Of a DNA stretch of 26,120 nucleotides, positions 1-7,890 are shown piece after piece. Position numbers and translations under genes: made by a program. The stretch spans positions 1-26,120 of the forward strand of contig JBGPIK010000044.1 of the NCBI GenBank assembly GCA_041484845.1, written 5' to 3'. The stretch comes from JBGPIK01 sp041484845 (GTDB lineage: Bacteria; Desulfobacterota; Binatia; UBA9968). Under the pieces are notes generated by a model. The model worked only from the letters and a program-made list of their open reading frames with translations. It was not told where the DNA came from and searched no databases. Numbering within the stretch: position 1 is the first letter of the stretch; the number at the start of each line of letters is the position of its first letter.

Positions 1-2
1 GG

Positions 3-857
3 CCCTCGATTAACGGATCCCTCGGCCCAATGGCGCGCACGGTCACCGACCTCGCCAAGCTGCTCGACGTTATGGTCGGCTATGACCCTGACGACCCGAT
101 CACCGCGCGCGGTTTTGGCCAAGCACCGGAAAGCTACACAAAATTTCTCGACAAGAATGGATTGAAAGGCGCACGCATCGGGATTTTACGTGAATCGATG
201 GGATATGATTCGGAGGTGGGATCGGAAGACTTTAACAAAATTAATCAGGTGTTCAACAACGCCGTGACAGAATTGAAAACCGCCGGTGCCGAGGTTATCG
301 ATCCCATCGTTATTCCCAATCTCAAGGCGCTACTCGGCAAACGAGCCGGCAGCTACGCCGATGAAGAGGCATCCTTCAAAGAGTACCTTAATCGCAGCGC
401 CATACGTCCTTATGCGTCGCGTGAAGAAGTCAAGAATTCACCGGACTTCCAAAAGGTCGTCAAAGGTTCACGCGAACGCTGGAACCGTACGGCGGTTTTG
501 ACAGCCCATTATGAATATCTCAAAGCGCGTGACGAATTAATGACCAACATGCTGAAAGTCATGGCTGATCACAAGCTTGAGGCGATCATCCACAAGGCAG
601 TCGAGCACCAGCCGACGCTCATTAAGGATGGCGTAAATCCACCCTATGTGGACCAGAAAGGCGCCCCACACCTGAATACATTTCTTGTGTTCGTTCCTTC
701 AATCGTTGTTCCCGCCGGTTTTACATTGGACAACTTGCCCGCCGGCATCACATTCCTCGGACGACCCTATGACGACGGCAACATGGTCAAATTCGCCTAC
801 GCTTACGAGCAGGCAACCCGCCACCGCCGTCCCCCGGCTACAACGACACCTCTTTAA
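3..857 (+). CDS. Amidase-signature family protein, C-terminal part (5' truncated by window edge)
   Basis: The frame is open from the first bases and reads PSINGSLGPMARTVTDLAKL. The GPMARTV-D stretch is the conserved segment that follows the Ser-cisSer-Lys catalytic region in amidase-signature enzymes (GatA, acylamidases, aryl amidases). The catalytic residues lie upstream of the window, so only about 284 C-terminal residues of an expected 450-550 are seen. The late segment with VFVPSIVVPAGF and LPAGITFLGRPYDDG matches the family's closing region (P-x-GF...LP-G-qf-GrP). Such enzymes hydrolyse amide bonds in the cytoplasm or, with a signal peptide, outside it. The substrate cannot be read from this half. 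GatA itself is unlikely because no gatB or gatC lies next to it. The ATG at position 30 is internal and not the true start. The family call is firm and the specificity unknown. Confidence 0.88.
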   Translation, partial: PSINGSLGPMARTVTDLAKLLDVMVGYDPDDPITARGFGQAPESYTKFLDKNGLKGARIGILRESMGYDSEVGSEDFNKINQVFNNAVTELKTAGAEVIDPIVIPNLKALLGKRAGSYADEEASFKEYLNRSAIRPYASREEVKNSPDFQKVVKGSRERWNRTAVLTAHYEYLKARDELMTNMLKVMADHKLEAIIHKAVEHQPTLIKDGVNPPYVDQKGAPHLNTFLVFVPSIVVPAGFTLDNLPAGITFLGRPYDDGNMVKFAYAYEQATRHRRPPATTTPL

Positions 858-1171
858 TTACCCTACTAATGGATTGCTTTTCCCTGCGGTGAAGGTATTT
901 TCCTCTTCGCTTAAGCCCCTAAAGGTTATTTTTGTAGACAAATTCATACACAATTACATCCGGCTCTGAGGCTACGAAGAAATTACACTTTATATATCAA
1001 TAGCATGTTCAGCGTCCGCCGCGATCTGGACGCGAAATTTGCGTGGTATGGGAGTTGCAATTGGGGATTTCGTCGCAGCAAGATAATACAGCTATAGAGT
1101 ACGCTGAAAATGATTCTGTGGTTGTAGGGAAAAACGGCTACGGCTAAACCAACCGACGCGGGGAGAACGTC
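858..1171. other. Intergenic region, no gene recognised
   Basis: This AT-richer 314-bp gap separates the amidase stop from the 147-aa gene. No convincing reading frame, tRNA, strong terminator or well-spaced promoter was seen. The only clear signal is a GGGGAG ribosome-binding site about 7 nt before the ATG at 1172. Confidence 0.4.
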
Positions 1172-1615
1172 ATGCTACAGAATGACCGATTCATGAGTTA
1201 CGACGGTGTCGCAGACTACCTGTGTCAAGAGCAAACGCGCAATCTCTTTGGGCAACCCGACGTGCTATTGGTGAATGAATACCTTCACGTTTACCAAAGT
1301 AGTTTTGCGCAAACGCCAGAGATGAGATTGGTTGCCGCCGTACTAAAGGATAGCATCGATTCTTACATCAAGTATATGTCCATTAAACCCCCTCGCGGAA
1401 AAAAGCTCACTAATGAAGCCGAAGAGTGGATCTTGAGTAAGGATGAGAATTGGCCTTTCAGCTTCGAGAATGTGTGTGGAATATTAAAACTCGAACCGGA
1501 CTATATACGACGAGCTCTGGCGCGCTACAAGCGGGAATATACCAAACTCAAGGAGTCTAGCGCACAGCCATTGGCCGCTGACCCATCCACCGTGTCGTTG
1601 CGTCTGGCTTCATAG
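1172..1615 (+). CDS. Conserved-looking hypothetical protein, 147 aa
   Basis: The gene has an ATG start with a GGGGAG ribosome-binding site at good spacing. The soluble product has no membrane segment or signal peptide. Its second half holds an acidic-aromatic block (EAEEWILSKDENWPFSFENV) followed by CGILKLEPDYIRRALARYKR, which could be a helix-turn-helix-like helical pair ending in a basic helix. From memory this W-P-F-S-F-E-N-[VI]-C...LDP-Y-[IL]-R pattern recurs in small proteins of soil deltaproteobacteria, often with no assigned function; that recollection could not be verified. A transcriptional or regulatory role is only a guess from the basic C-terminal helix. It stands alone, flanked by gaps of more than 300 bp, so it is probably monocistronic. 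Good coding character and ribosome-binding site support a real gene. Confidence 0.8.
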   Translation: MLQNDRFMSYDGVADYLCQEQTRNLFGQPDVLLVNEYLHVYQSSFAQTPEMRLVAAVLKDSIDSYIKYMSIKPPRGKKLTNEAEEWILSKDENWPFSFENVCGILKLEPDYIRRALARYKREYTKLKESSAQPLAADPSTVSLRLAS

Positions 1616-2125
1616 ATCGCGCTCTTTTATCCCGACGCTAGTTGTACGAGAACAAATGCGTTGAGAGGCATCGCCTCTTAGCGTAGCCAGGTTTGCCTAG
1701 GGGCAAGTCCTGTACCTTTAAAGCTGGCTTCACGCTCGTTTTAACTTTTGCCGTTCGAATCCACGTCTCAAATGATGGCCATCTGGCCCTTCGATTAGAC
1801 ATTAATGAGTTGAGACGATACCTGAAGTGTCCTGATCCGCCGACGGCACCGGTTCTCCTGAAGTGGATTCAATGCCACACAAAACCACACCGTCATGTGT
1901 AATCACGATTCAGGAGCCTAGCCCCCGGGGTCCTGCCTTGCGACCGCTTCACGGAATACGTGCCAGGGAATCGTTGTTTTTTTCATAGCCTCTCACAGCT
2001 AACCAATCAGAGGCAGCAAGGTGCGGTCCCACAAGCACGCTAATCACAAGATGACTCAGGGGTTCCGTCGAATGCACACAATCGACAAAAGAATGATACT
2101 ATCCCTTGAAGGCGGAATTTTTGAA
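1616..2125. other. Intergenic region with a small hairpin
   Basis: About 0.5 kb lies between the 147-aa gene and the preferred DedA start. A short perfect hairpin (AGAGGC, 3-nt loop, GCCTCT, 1664-1678) lies about 50 nt after the upstream stop, but no T-run follows, so it is not a convincing intrinsic terminator. A 69-codon open frame at 1693-1902 has no good ribosome-binding site or protein-like composition and is not called. A T-run lies at about 1976-1983 without a strong stem. The tRNA T-arm-like GTTCGAATCC near 1755 has no matching cloverleaf. Confidence 0.4.
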
Positions 2126-2902
2126 ATGCTCACATCCCAGGCGAATAGTCTTCTTGCTGCAGGATTGCTTTGCTGCCTCGCCTATTCCGCGGCATCTTCG
2201 TCAATGACGCTGTCTGCAGCTTTAGCTCCCGCCACGCCAGGTCAAGATGCATCTGCAGGTTCGGACAGTCATCAAAGCGCCGCGGTCCGGCACTTCCGAG
2301 GTTCGCTTGCGAGAGTTCATTTGCTGCTTAGGCGCTACGGTTACTGGGCCGCAGCCGCCACCACGCTGGCGGAAGGCGTGGGGATACCTATGCCAGGGCA
2401 ATCCCTTCTCATAGCCGGAGCCGTGGAGGCCGCTGAGGGCCGCATGAACATCGCAGGGCTCCTACTCCTGGTAACGGCATCGGCCATAATGGGCAACAGT
2501 CTCGGTTACGCGATCGGCTACTGGGGCGGTCGTTTCGTTCTGAATAAACTCAAAGTCAACTCGCAGCGGCAGCAACACTTAGAAGAACTTTTCAAGCGCC
2601 GCGGCGGTTTCGTCATCCTGTTCGGCCGGTTTGTGGACGGGCTGCGGCAGTTGAATGGCATACTCTCCGGCACAATGAAGATGCCTTGGTGGAGCTTCAC
2701 CGCATACAACATCGCCGGCGCGCTCCTGTGGACCGCCACATGGGGACTTGGAAGTTATTACCTCGGTCGGAAAATACATTTCATTGCTGGTTTTTTTTAT
2801 CACCACCACGCGTGGCTGTTCGTACTGGGCCTAACAGCTTTGCTAGCTTTATTGGTTCATCTCTCGCGTTCAACACGGCGCAACGCACACGGACAAATTT
2901 GA
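2126..2902 (+). CDS. DedA / SNARE-associated (VTT) family membrane protein
   Basis: This is an integral inner-membrane protein of the DedA superfamily, whose bacterial members are implicated in membrane homeostasis and lipid flipping (C55-P or phosphatidylethanolamine). With the start at 2126 it has 258 residues. The family motif EGVGIPMPGQSLLIAGA lies at about 83-99. The second signature, GRFVDGLRQLNGILSG at about 167-182, carries the conserved Arg pair and glycine. Hydrophobic segments lie near 73-100, 109-136, 190-215 and 228-246. The N-terminus is unusual: a hydrophobic signal-like stretch (8-25) and a low-complexity Ala/Ser linker before the DedA core. The frame is open back to a GTG at 2021; 2126 is preferred because an AAGGCGG-like ribosome-binding site precedes it and a signal-type segment follows. 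The family is certain and the transported lipid unknown. Confidence 0.9.
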   Translation: MLTSQANSLLAAGLLCCLAYSAASSSMTLSAALAPATPGQDASAGSDSHQSAAVRHFRGSLARVHLLLRRYGYWAAAATTLAEGVGIPMPGQSLLIAGAVEAAEGRMNIAGLLLLVTASAIMGNSLGYAIGYWGGRFVLNKLKVNSQRQQHLEELFKRRGGFVILFGRFVDGLRQLNGILSGTMKMPWWSFTAYNIAGALLWTATWGLGSYYLGRKIHFIAGFFYHHHAWLFVLGLTALLALLVHLSRSTRRNAHGQI

Positions 2903-3152
2903 CCTATCGAGCGGCCGGCAGGTATGCGATCTTCGGCACTTCTCCTGACGATCGCGGGTTATTTTTGCCGCGCTTCAGCTAGCGCGCTATCTCCTCTTGA
3001 AATGGCTGAGCTGAACCCGATTATCTGAAAAAGAAAATATCATTTTTCGCTTGCGAAACGCCGCAAGAATTGGCAAGTTACCGCGTAGGAATGACACCGT
3101 GGATCGAAGTTTAAGGTTGGGACGAAGGGCGCTTTTCCTCGTTACCTGTTTT

Positions 3153-4184
3153 ATGCGCCGACTTTACCCGATAACTATTTTAGTATTTTTGGTTTTTCAA
3201 TCAAGCTGCAACACGCAGATTGCAGCGCGCTGGCGGCGTTCTGACCAACCGCAAAAGATAGACCAAGCGCAAACCGTCGCCAGGCCCCAACCCGCACTAA
3301 CGTCTCCCGCAGCGAAGGAACACATTGACACGTCGCCAGAAGTTGCGCGGGAAACAATAAAGCCGATACCGCTCCCGGAATCGGTTCTCGCTCCGCCTGA
3401 CATCGATGTCGCTTCCCTGAAGCTAAAATACGATACCGTCGTAACAGGTAGAACATCCGCCCCATTATCCCTTTCCGGCTGGCAATACCGCGTGAACCGA
3501 GAGAACCGGATTGTCGGTTTTGAATTTTCGAATCGCGGTGGCAACCGCATCCTTCCCCAGCGCTACGACATCGGCAGGAATTTGTTGTTTACCCGCGATT
3601 TCCAGTTTCGTTTTGATGATCGCGCAAGGCAGGATATCCATCTGGCGATTACGGATTGGGCCCCTTCCTCCGATCGACAATTCCGGTTAAGCGAGTTGAT
3701 GAATAGCGTTCTGCATTTTTTCCCGCGCAATTATCTTCCTGCGATTACCAGCTTAGATGGACGATATATTGTGACGCTGCCAACCGGTGAACAGATTCAA
3801 TTTGATGCTCTTACGCACGAAATTTTAAACGGAGTATTGTCCGAAGCGCCGGTTGACCTTACGCCGAATCGCGCGGCGCGCAAATTTCCGGGCGTTAGCT
3901 ACAGCGGCAAAGGCGTCGTTGTCCGCGCCAATGCCCGAGGAGCTGACCCGCGAATCGGAACCACGGCAACTATTGCGACTGGATCACCCGCGGCGGATTG
4001 TGCCAAGGGCAAAAAATGCGACCAGTGCCAGGTACCCTCACGGGAACTCTGGAGTCAAAACGCCGCAGTTCGATTTAAGTTTTCCACCGACGCGGATTTT
4101 GATCGCTACCTGCGCGCGCGCTGCGGTTTTGGCTTGCCGACAATTGAGCCAAACTTTGTCTTGGCGTTTACTTCCAATGACTGA
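3153..4184 (+). CDS. Hypothetical exported protein, possible lipoprotein
   Basis: From the ATG at 3153 the product is 343 aa and starts with a short basic n-region and a hydrophobic core (MRRLYPITILVFLVFQSSC). A Cys at 19 could be lipidated, although the residue at -3 is Gln, so the lipobox is weak. A Pro/Ala/Gln-rich linker follows (about 25-75). The remaining mixed alpha/beta domain is not recognised. Near the C-terminus sits a Cys cluster (CAKGKKCDQC) plus one further Cys in RARCGFG, which suggests disulphides or a metal site. The frame stays open upstream to TTG 3051; a GTG at 3099 preceded by AGGA is an alternative start and would give a longer signal region. No domain family is assigned. 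It lies downstream of the DedA gene by about 250 bp and is not obviously co-transcribed. Confidence 0.7.
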   Translation: MRRLYPITILVFLVFQSSCNTQIAARWRRSDQPQKIDQAQTVARPQPALTSPAAKEHIDTSPEVARETIKPIPLPESVLAPPDIDVASLKLKYDTVVTGRTSAPLSLSGWQYRVNRENRIVGFEFSNRGGNRILPQRYDIGRNLLFTRDFQFRFDDRARQDIHLAITDWAPSSDRQFRLSELMNSVLHFFPRNYLPAITSLDGRYIVTLPTGEQIQFDALTHEILNGVLSEAPVDLTPNRAARKFPGVSYSGKGVVVRANARGADPRIGTTATIATGSPAADCAKGKKCDQCQVPSRELWSQNAAVRFKFSTDADFDRYLRARCGFGLPTIEPNFVLAFTSND

Positions 4185-4363
4185 CCCTTCGTGCGCCTGA
4201 CACGTTCGGGCCATCTCACTTTACGACCCGCTTGCTCACGACATAGAGTCCGACTCGCACCACAGGGAGGACTGCCTGCGAATTCCATACCGACTCAAGG
4301 TATGAGAGAGGCTAAATCTAACGCGTGGCAGATCCGCTGATGCGCTGGGGACCAAAACGAAAG

Positions 4364-4753
4364 CTACTTCGCCATGTGATGCATACCGCCATTTCTGACC
4401 TTGTGGTATTTACCACGCTCCACTCGTTTGATCTTGCCTTGTCTCGCCCACCGCGAAAGGGTTTGCCGTAGGTAAACCGCCGGCTTTTTGGTGGGGACCG
4501 CCGCTTTGACGAAGTCTCTGCTTGTGAATTTCTCAGGAAGCCGAGCTAAGACATCTCTGAGATTGGTGCGGCTGCGCCTTGCGCCGTTTCCCGCACGCAC
4601 TTTTTTCCCGCCATTCCTACCCAACAACTCGAGCACAGTCTCGTGGCGCTTAAGTTCATTTTCTAACTGAGCTATCTGAGAAGACTTTACAGAAATAGCC
4701 TTCTTGAGCCCATTTATGCTTCGCCTGACGGCTGTCTTAAGATCTACTCCCAT
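4364..4753 (-). CDS. Small coiled-coil / winged-helix-like protein, 129 aa
   Basis: The ATG at 4753 is preceded by a strong AGGAGGGG ribosome-binding site, which fixes the start. Residues about 8-45 form a heptad-like helix (SINGLKKAISVKSSQIAQLENELKRHETVLELL), a likely coiled coil. A basic linker follows (GGKKVRAGNGARRSRT). The C-terminal half (NLRDVLARLP-KFTSRDFVKAA...YLRQTLSRWARQGKIKRVERGKYHKV) has the helix-helix-helix-wing layout of a winged-helix domain, where W-A-R-Q-G-K-I leads into the basic wing. A dimeric DNA-binding protein is the best structural inference. No known regulator family was recognised. It diverges from the LLM oxidoreductase gene, with a 36-nt palindrome about 100 bp upstream of its start, so autoregulation or control of the divergent gene is possible. 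Confidence 0.78.
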   Translation of the reverse strand: MGVDLKTAVRRSINGLKKAISVKSSQIAQLENELKRHETVLELLGRNGGKKVRAGNGARRSRTNLRDVLARLPEKFTSRDFVKAAVPTKKPAVYLRQTLSRWARQGKIKRVERGKYHKVRNGGMHHMAK

Positions 4754-4850
4754 AATTGTCCCCTCCTGCTACCAGCCTAAGAAACATAAGAAGACAACTC
4801 AAGAGCTGGTAATGGAATTGAATACCTCCAGCCAAACGAGTTTCTGCTCG

Positions 4851-4886
4851 GGTAGGCAATTGGCGACATGTCGCGAATTGCCTACC
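4851..4886. promoter_or_regulatory. 36-nt near-perfect palindrome between divergent genes
   Basis: The left half reads GGTAGGCAATTGGCGACA and the right half is its reverse complement except for one base (17 of 18 pairs). The centre, GCGACATGTCGC, is itself a perfect palindrome. It lies about 98 bp upstream of the leftward winged-helix-like gene and 150 bp upstream of the candidate rightward promoter at 5036. It could be an operator for a dimeric regulator, or a REP-type repeat. No T-run follows on either strand, so an intrinsic terminator is unlikely. Confidence 0.6.
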
Positions 4887-5035
4887 TGCGCTCGAATGCG
4901 TCGCGATTAATAAAAGCACTTGAATATTCCAGCCATACAAAAATAATTGCATTTGCAAAAATACGCTTTCGTTTATCGGCGTGAGGACAACTTTGATGAA
5001 CGAGCAAAACAGGACTCGCCTGTCGCAAAACTAAC

Positions 5036-5064
5036 TTGACGCGCAGTTGAAATACTTCTATTTT
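5036..5064 (+). promoter_or_regulatory. Candidate sigma70 promoter for the LLM oxidoreductase gene
   Basis: TTGACG (5036-5041, 5 of 6 consensus) is followed after exactly 17 nt by TATTTT (5059-5064, 4 of 6). It lies about 115 nt upstream of the GTG start at 5181, in the divergent intergenic region. The rest of that 427-bp region holds only the palindrome at 4851-4886 and no gene. The prediction is by pattern only. Confidence 0.4.
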
Positions 5065-5180
5065 CAGGGCCTAGATTCCGGCGAACCGCAATAGTGGCGG
5101 CCAAATGGGGCTGCGAGCGTTCCAACCGCTTAAGTTGGGTGCGCAGTGGCAGCGGCCAAAGCGAACACGAGGAGCGCATC

Positions 5181-6218
5181 GTGAGATTCGGTTACTATAT
5201 TCTCAACACCTACGTTCCGGAGCTCGACGGCGCGAGTCCCGAGCTTTATGCCCATTGGCTCGAACAGATTGATGCGGCCGAAGACCTTGGTTTTGATTCG
5301 CTGTGGGTCACCGAACATCATTTTCGTCATTTCGGCGGGATGATGCCAAATCCTCAACTGTTACTTACGGCAGCGGCGCAGCGCACCAAACAGATGCGCC
5401 TCGGCAGTGCGGTGTCAATTCTGCCCATGCACAACCCGATCCGTATCGCCGAAGATTTCGCAATGGTGGATCTTTTGTCAAACGGCCGTCTTGATTTTGG
5501 CGCCGGGCGGGGTATGCATCCGCTAGAGTATTCCGTGTTCCAAGCGGATTGGGGCAGCGCACAATCGAGGCTTCCCGAAGCGCTCGATATTATTGTGCGC
5601 GCCTGGAGCGGCGAGGAATTCGAATGGAACGGCAAGTATTATCGCTACCCTAAGCTCGCCGTCTATCCCAAGCCTGTGCAAAAACCGCATCCGCCGATTT
5701 ACGTGACCGCTAATAAGGATCCGGAGAGTTTTGCGCTGGTCGGACGCCGCGGCCATAATCTAATGACTTTGCCCTGGATCGCCACAAACGAATTGCAGCG
5801 GACGCGCGTCGAGATGTATTTCGTTGCGCTCAGGCAAGCGGGCCATCCGATCGAAGGCAAAGACCTATTCGTCATGTATCCGGCTTACATTGGCGATAGC
5901 GATGCGCAGGCGCAGGCAGAGGTTATTGAACACTGGAACCGCTGGCGCACATTCGCTCTCGACGCCTTGGACCTTAACCCGAGTAAGGGGGACCTTTACC
6001 GCAACATCTTTGCACATCTCGATTATCAGACCATGGTTCGTGACAATCGTGGCGTTTTCGGCGGGCCCGAAAGTTGTTTACGAATTATGCAACGGATCAT
6101 CGAGACGATTGGTCCGACACAAATCGGACTGGTGTTTCACTTCGGCGGCCTAAGCCAACAAAAAGTGCTCAAGTCGATGGAGCGCTTCGCCCGCGTCATT
6201 GCTCCCGCGCTGCGCTAA
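5181..6218 (+). CDS. LLM-class flavin-dependent oxidoreductase (luciferase-like monooxygenase)
   Basis: This 345-aa protein belongs to the bacterial luciferase/F420-dependent TIM-barrel superfamily. Such enzymes use reduced FMN (or F420) to monooxygenate or reduce organic substrates in the cytoplasm. The N-terminal barrel shows AEDLGFDSLWVTEHHF, the usual first-strand signature, followed by LLLTAAAQRTKQMRLGSAV and RIAEDFAMVDLLSNGRLDFG-GRG, which is characteristic of the family. The middle WSGEEFEWNGKYYRYP and KPHPPIYV segments are also typical. Residues near the C-terminus (FGGPESC) match the cofactor and substrate cap region. The GTG at 5181 is chosen because GAGGAG lies 8 nt upstream and the conserved N-terminus begins right there; the frame remains open to 5094 without family-like sequence. 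No dedicated flavin reductase is adjacent, so cofactor and substrate are unknown. Confidence 0.93.
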   Translation: MRFGYYILNTYVPELDGASPELYAHWLEQIDAAEDLGFDSLWVTEHHFRHFGGMMPNPQLLLTAAAQRTKQMRLGSAVSILPMHNPIRIAEDFAMVDLLSNGRLDFGAGRGMHPLEYSVFQADWGSAQSRLPEALDIIVRAWSGEEFEWNGKYYRYPKLAVYPKPVQKPHPPIYVTANKDPESFALVGRRGHNLMTLPWIATNELQRTRVEMYFVALRQAGHPIEGKDLFVMYPAYIGDSDAQAQAEVIEHWNRWRTFALDALDLNPSKGDLYRNIFAHLDYQTMVRDNRGVFGGPESCLRIMQRIIETIGPTQIGLVFHFGGLSQQKVLKSMERFARVIAPALR

Positions 6219-6334
6219 GACATCACTTAGGATTTAGCTCTGACCGATTTCCGCTCACTCATTTTTATTAATAACCGGATGCGCGGGAACTAAAGCGACA
6301 CGAGAACCTTTGCGCCGCAGATTGGCACTCTAAG

Positions 6335-6622
6335 TTACGACGCGTAAATGCGGACCGCGGTTTCCTCGATTCGGTGGCCGCGCGTGATCAATCTGACAAT
6401 GCTGCACACGTTACGCGTCACGTTTTCGATGTCGGCCGCGGGAAAACCATCCTTAATATACCTACCGATAAGCTTTTCATCGCCCAGGCTGACGATCTGA
6501 AGATAATCCGTGTTCTCCGGCTTAAAATAATGCTCCGTCCCCGGCGCAGGACTGTTTAACTCATTCTGCAACTCACTGGATATTTTTATGCCGACGAACA
6601 ATCGCTTACCGACTTCAAGCAT
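6335..6622 (-). CDS. Hypothetical protein, 95 aa
   Basis: The ATG at 6622 has an AAGGAGA ribosome-binding site about 8 nt upstream. The product is small and soluble, starting MLEVGKRLFVGIKISSEL, with an acidic centre (PENTDYLQIVSLGDEKLIGRYI) and a C-terminal stretch with SIVRLITRGHRIEETAVRIY. It has no membrane segment, signal, Cys pair or catalytic motif that was recognised. The GDEKLIGRYIKDGFP segment looks like a beta-hairpin. It is convergent with the LLM gene (116 bp between stops) and diverges from the substrate-binding protein gene at 6826. No function is proposed. Confidence 0.75.
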   Translation of the reverse strand: MLEVGKRLFVGIKISSELQNELNSPAPGTEHYFKPENTDYLQIVSLGDEKLIGRYIKDGFPAADIENVTRNVCSIVRLITRGHRIEETAVRIYAS

Positions 6623-6709
6623 TAGTAGTTCTCCTTACGTACCTCTATCATAATGCCAAGCGGACGGCCACCTACGATACGGCGTGCGAAGCATTCACCG
6701 GCAATGGAA

Positions 6710-6738
6710 TTGACAGTCCGCTCCCAAGTCGCTATATC
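6710..6738 (+). promoter_or_regulatory. Candidate sigma70 promoter for the substrate-binding protein/thioesterase unit
   Basis: A perfect TTGACA (6710-6715) is followed after exactly 17 nt by TATATC (6733-6738, 4 of 6 consensus). It sits about 90-115 nt upstream of the ATG at 6826 in the divergent gap between the 95-aa gene and the transporter component. It is the best promoter match in the window, predicted by pattern only. Confidence 0.55.
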
Positions 6739-6825
6739 GGCGATAGTGGACCTGCCATCGATCGTGCGAATATTAATCAAGCACGTTCAGACGAAGCAGA
6801 GAAAGCGCATGAGGGATCTCGAGCA

Positions 6826-7875
6826 ATGACCTTCGACTGCATTAGCGCTCAAGAGCCGATGCCGGTGCACCGGTTCATTATTCAATCACGGCTGCGGGTC
6901 TCATGTCAAAAGACGATCGCTACGCTGGCGCTTCAGGTCCTTTTGCTGGTCAGCGGTCCGGTTCACAAAAGTCTGGCTGCGGATTTGACGTTGATGCGAG
7001 TAGGCTACGGCGGCATCGCCGGCTATCAGCTTCCTTTATGGGTAAGTAAAGAGGTCGGCATCAGCAGGAAGTATGGCATCGAGCTTGAGCCTTTGCTGAT
7101 TTCAGGCGGATCATTGAACATGCAGGCATTGATTGCGAACAGCACTCAGATGAGCCAAAACTCCGCTTCCTCAGCGATTCAGGCAGCCCTCAGGAATGCT
7201 CCGGTCATTCTCGTAGCCACACTAGACAACAAGATGCCATTTCAAATCATCGCCCGTCCGGAAATCAAAGATCCGCAACAACTCAAAGGGAAAAAGATCG
7301 GTATTCAGCGTTTCGGCGGCTCCAACGACATCGGAGTCCAATGGGCGCTCAGGGCGTGGAACATCGAACTGCGCCAGGTCACGTTGCTGCCGACGGGCAG
7401 CACGACCGCGCGCATGAGCGCGCTGATGCTCGGCCACGTCGATGCGTCGATCTTCTCGTATCCGGAGATCTACCATGCCAAACGGCTGGGCATGAACGTA
7501 TTGGCGGACATCGGCGATTTCAGCGCTTACCCAAACACGTCGCTGATGGTCACCCGGCCTTTTCTCGCCAAGCAGCGGCTGCTGATTAAAAATATGCTCA
7601 AGGCACACCTGGAGGCGATTCGCTTCATCAAGAGCAACAAGGCGGGCAGCCTCAAAGTCTTGAAGAAATATCTCGGCATTACCGACGCCGCAGCCGTCGA
7701 GGCCACCTACGATTTCTTCTCGCGGCGTTTGGACTCCGTGCCGCGCACGAGCGTGGAGGGGATCAAACAGATTCTACGGGAAATGGATGCGCCGCAACGC
7801 AGCCCTGGGGATTTCATCGATATGAGTTTGCTCGATGAAATCGAGCAAGAAGGCTTCGAACAAAAACTTCGCTGA
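6826..7875 (+). CDS. ABC transporter substrate-binding protein (NMT1/THI5/SsuA-like)
   Basis: This 349-aa periplasmic binding protein belongs to the sulfonate/nitrate/taurine/thiamine-precursor group. A hydrophobic segment at about 30-46 is followed by SLAADLTLMRVGYGG, so cleavage after the Ala pair near residue 52 is likely. The long n-region suggests the in-frame ATG at 6859 may be the true start. The mature domain shows VGYGGIAGYQLPLWVSKE, then a glycine-rich KYGIELEPLLISGGSL and LKGKKIGIQRFGG-NDIG, the standard NMT1 pattern of ligand lobe and hinge. No permease or ATPase gene is adjacent, so it is an orphan component. The thioesterase gene begins 15 nt after its stop and is probably co-transcribed from the promoter at 6710. 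The ligand cannot be assigned. Confidence 0.9.
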   Translation: MTFDCISAQEPMPVHRFIIQSRLRVSCQKTIATLALQVLLLVSGPVHKSLAADLTLMRVGYGGIAGYQLPLWVSKEVGISRKYGIELEPLLISGGSLNMQALIANSTQMSQNSASSAIQAALRNAPVILVATLDNKMPFQIIARPEIKDPQQLKGKKIGIQRFGGSNDIGVQWALRAWNIELRQVTLLPTGSTTARMSALMLGHVDASIFSYPEIYHAKRLGMNVLADIGDFSAYPNTSLMVTRPFLAKQRLLIKNMLKAHLEAIRFIKSNKAGSLKVLKKYLGITDAAAVEATYDFFSRRLDSVPRTSVEGIKQILREMDAPQRSPGDFIDMSLLDEIEQEGFEQKLR

Positions 7876-7890
7876 GGCGACACGACGGAC

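Noticed and set aside
1663..1679. Intrinsic terminator after the 147-aa gene
   Set aside because: A 6-bp hairpin is present but no U-tract follows.
1740..1790. tRNA-like T-arm sequence GTTCGAATCC
   Set aside because: The flanking bases do not pair into a T-stem, and no acceptor, D or anticodon arms could be folded around it.
1693..1902. 69-codon open frame on the plus strand
   Set aside because: No ribosome-binding site, no protein-like pattern and no relation to neighbours; it fits a chance frame.
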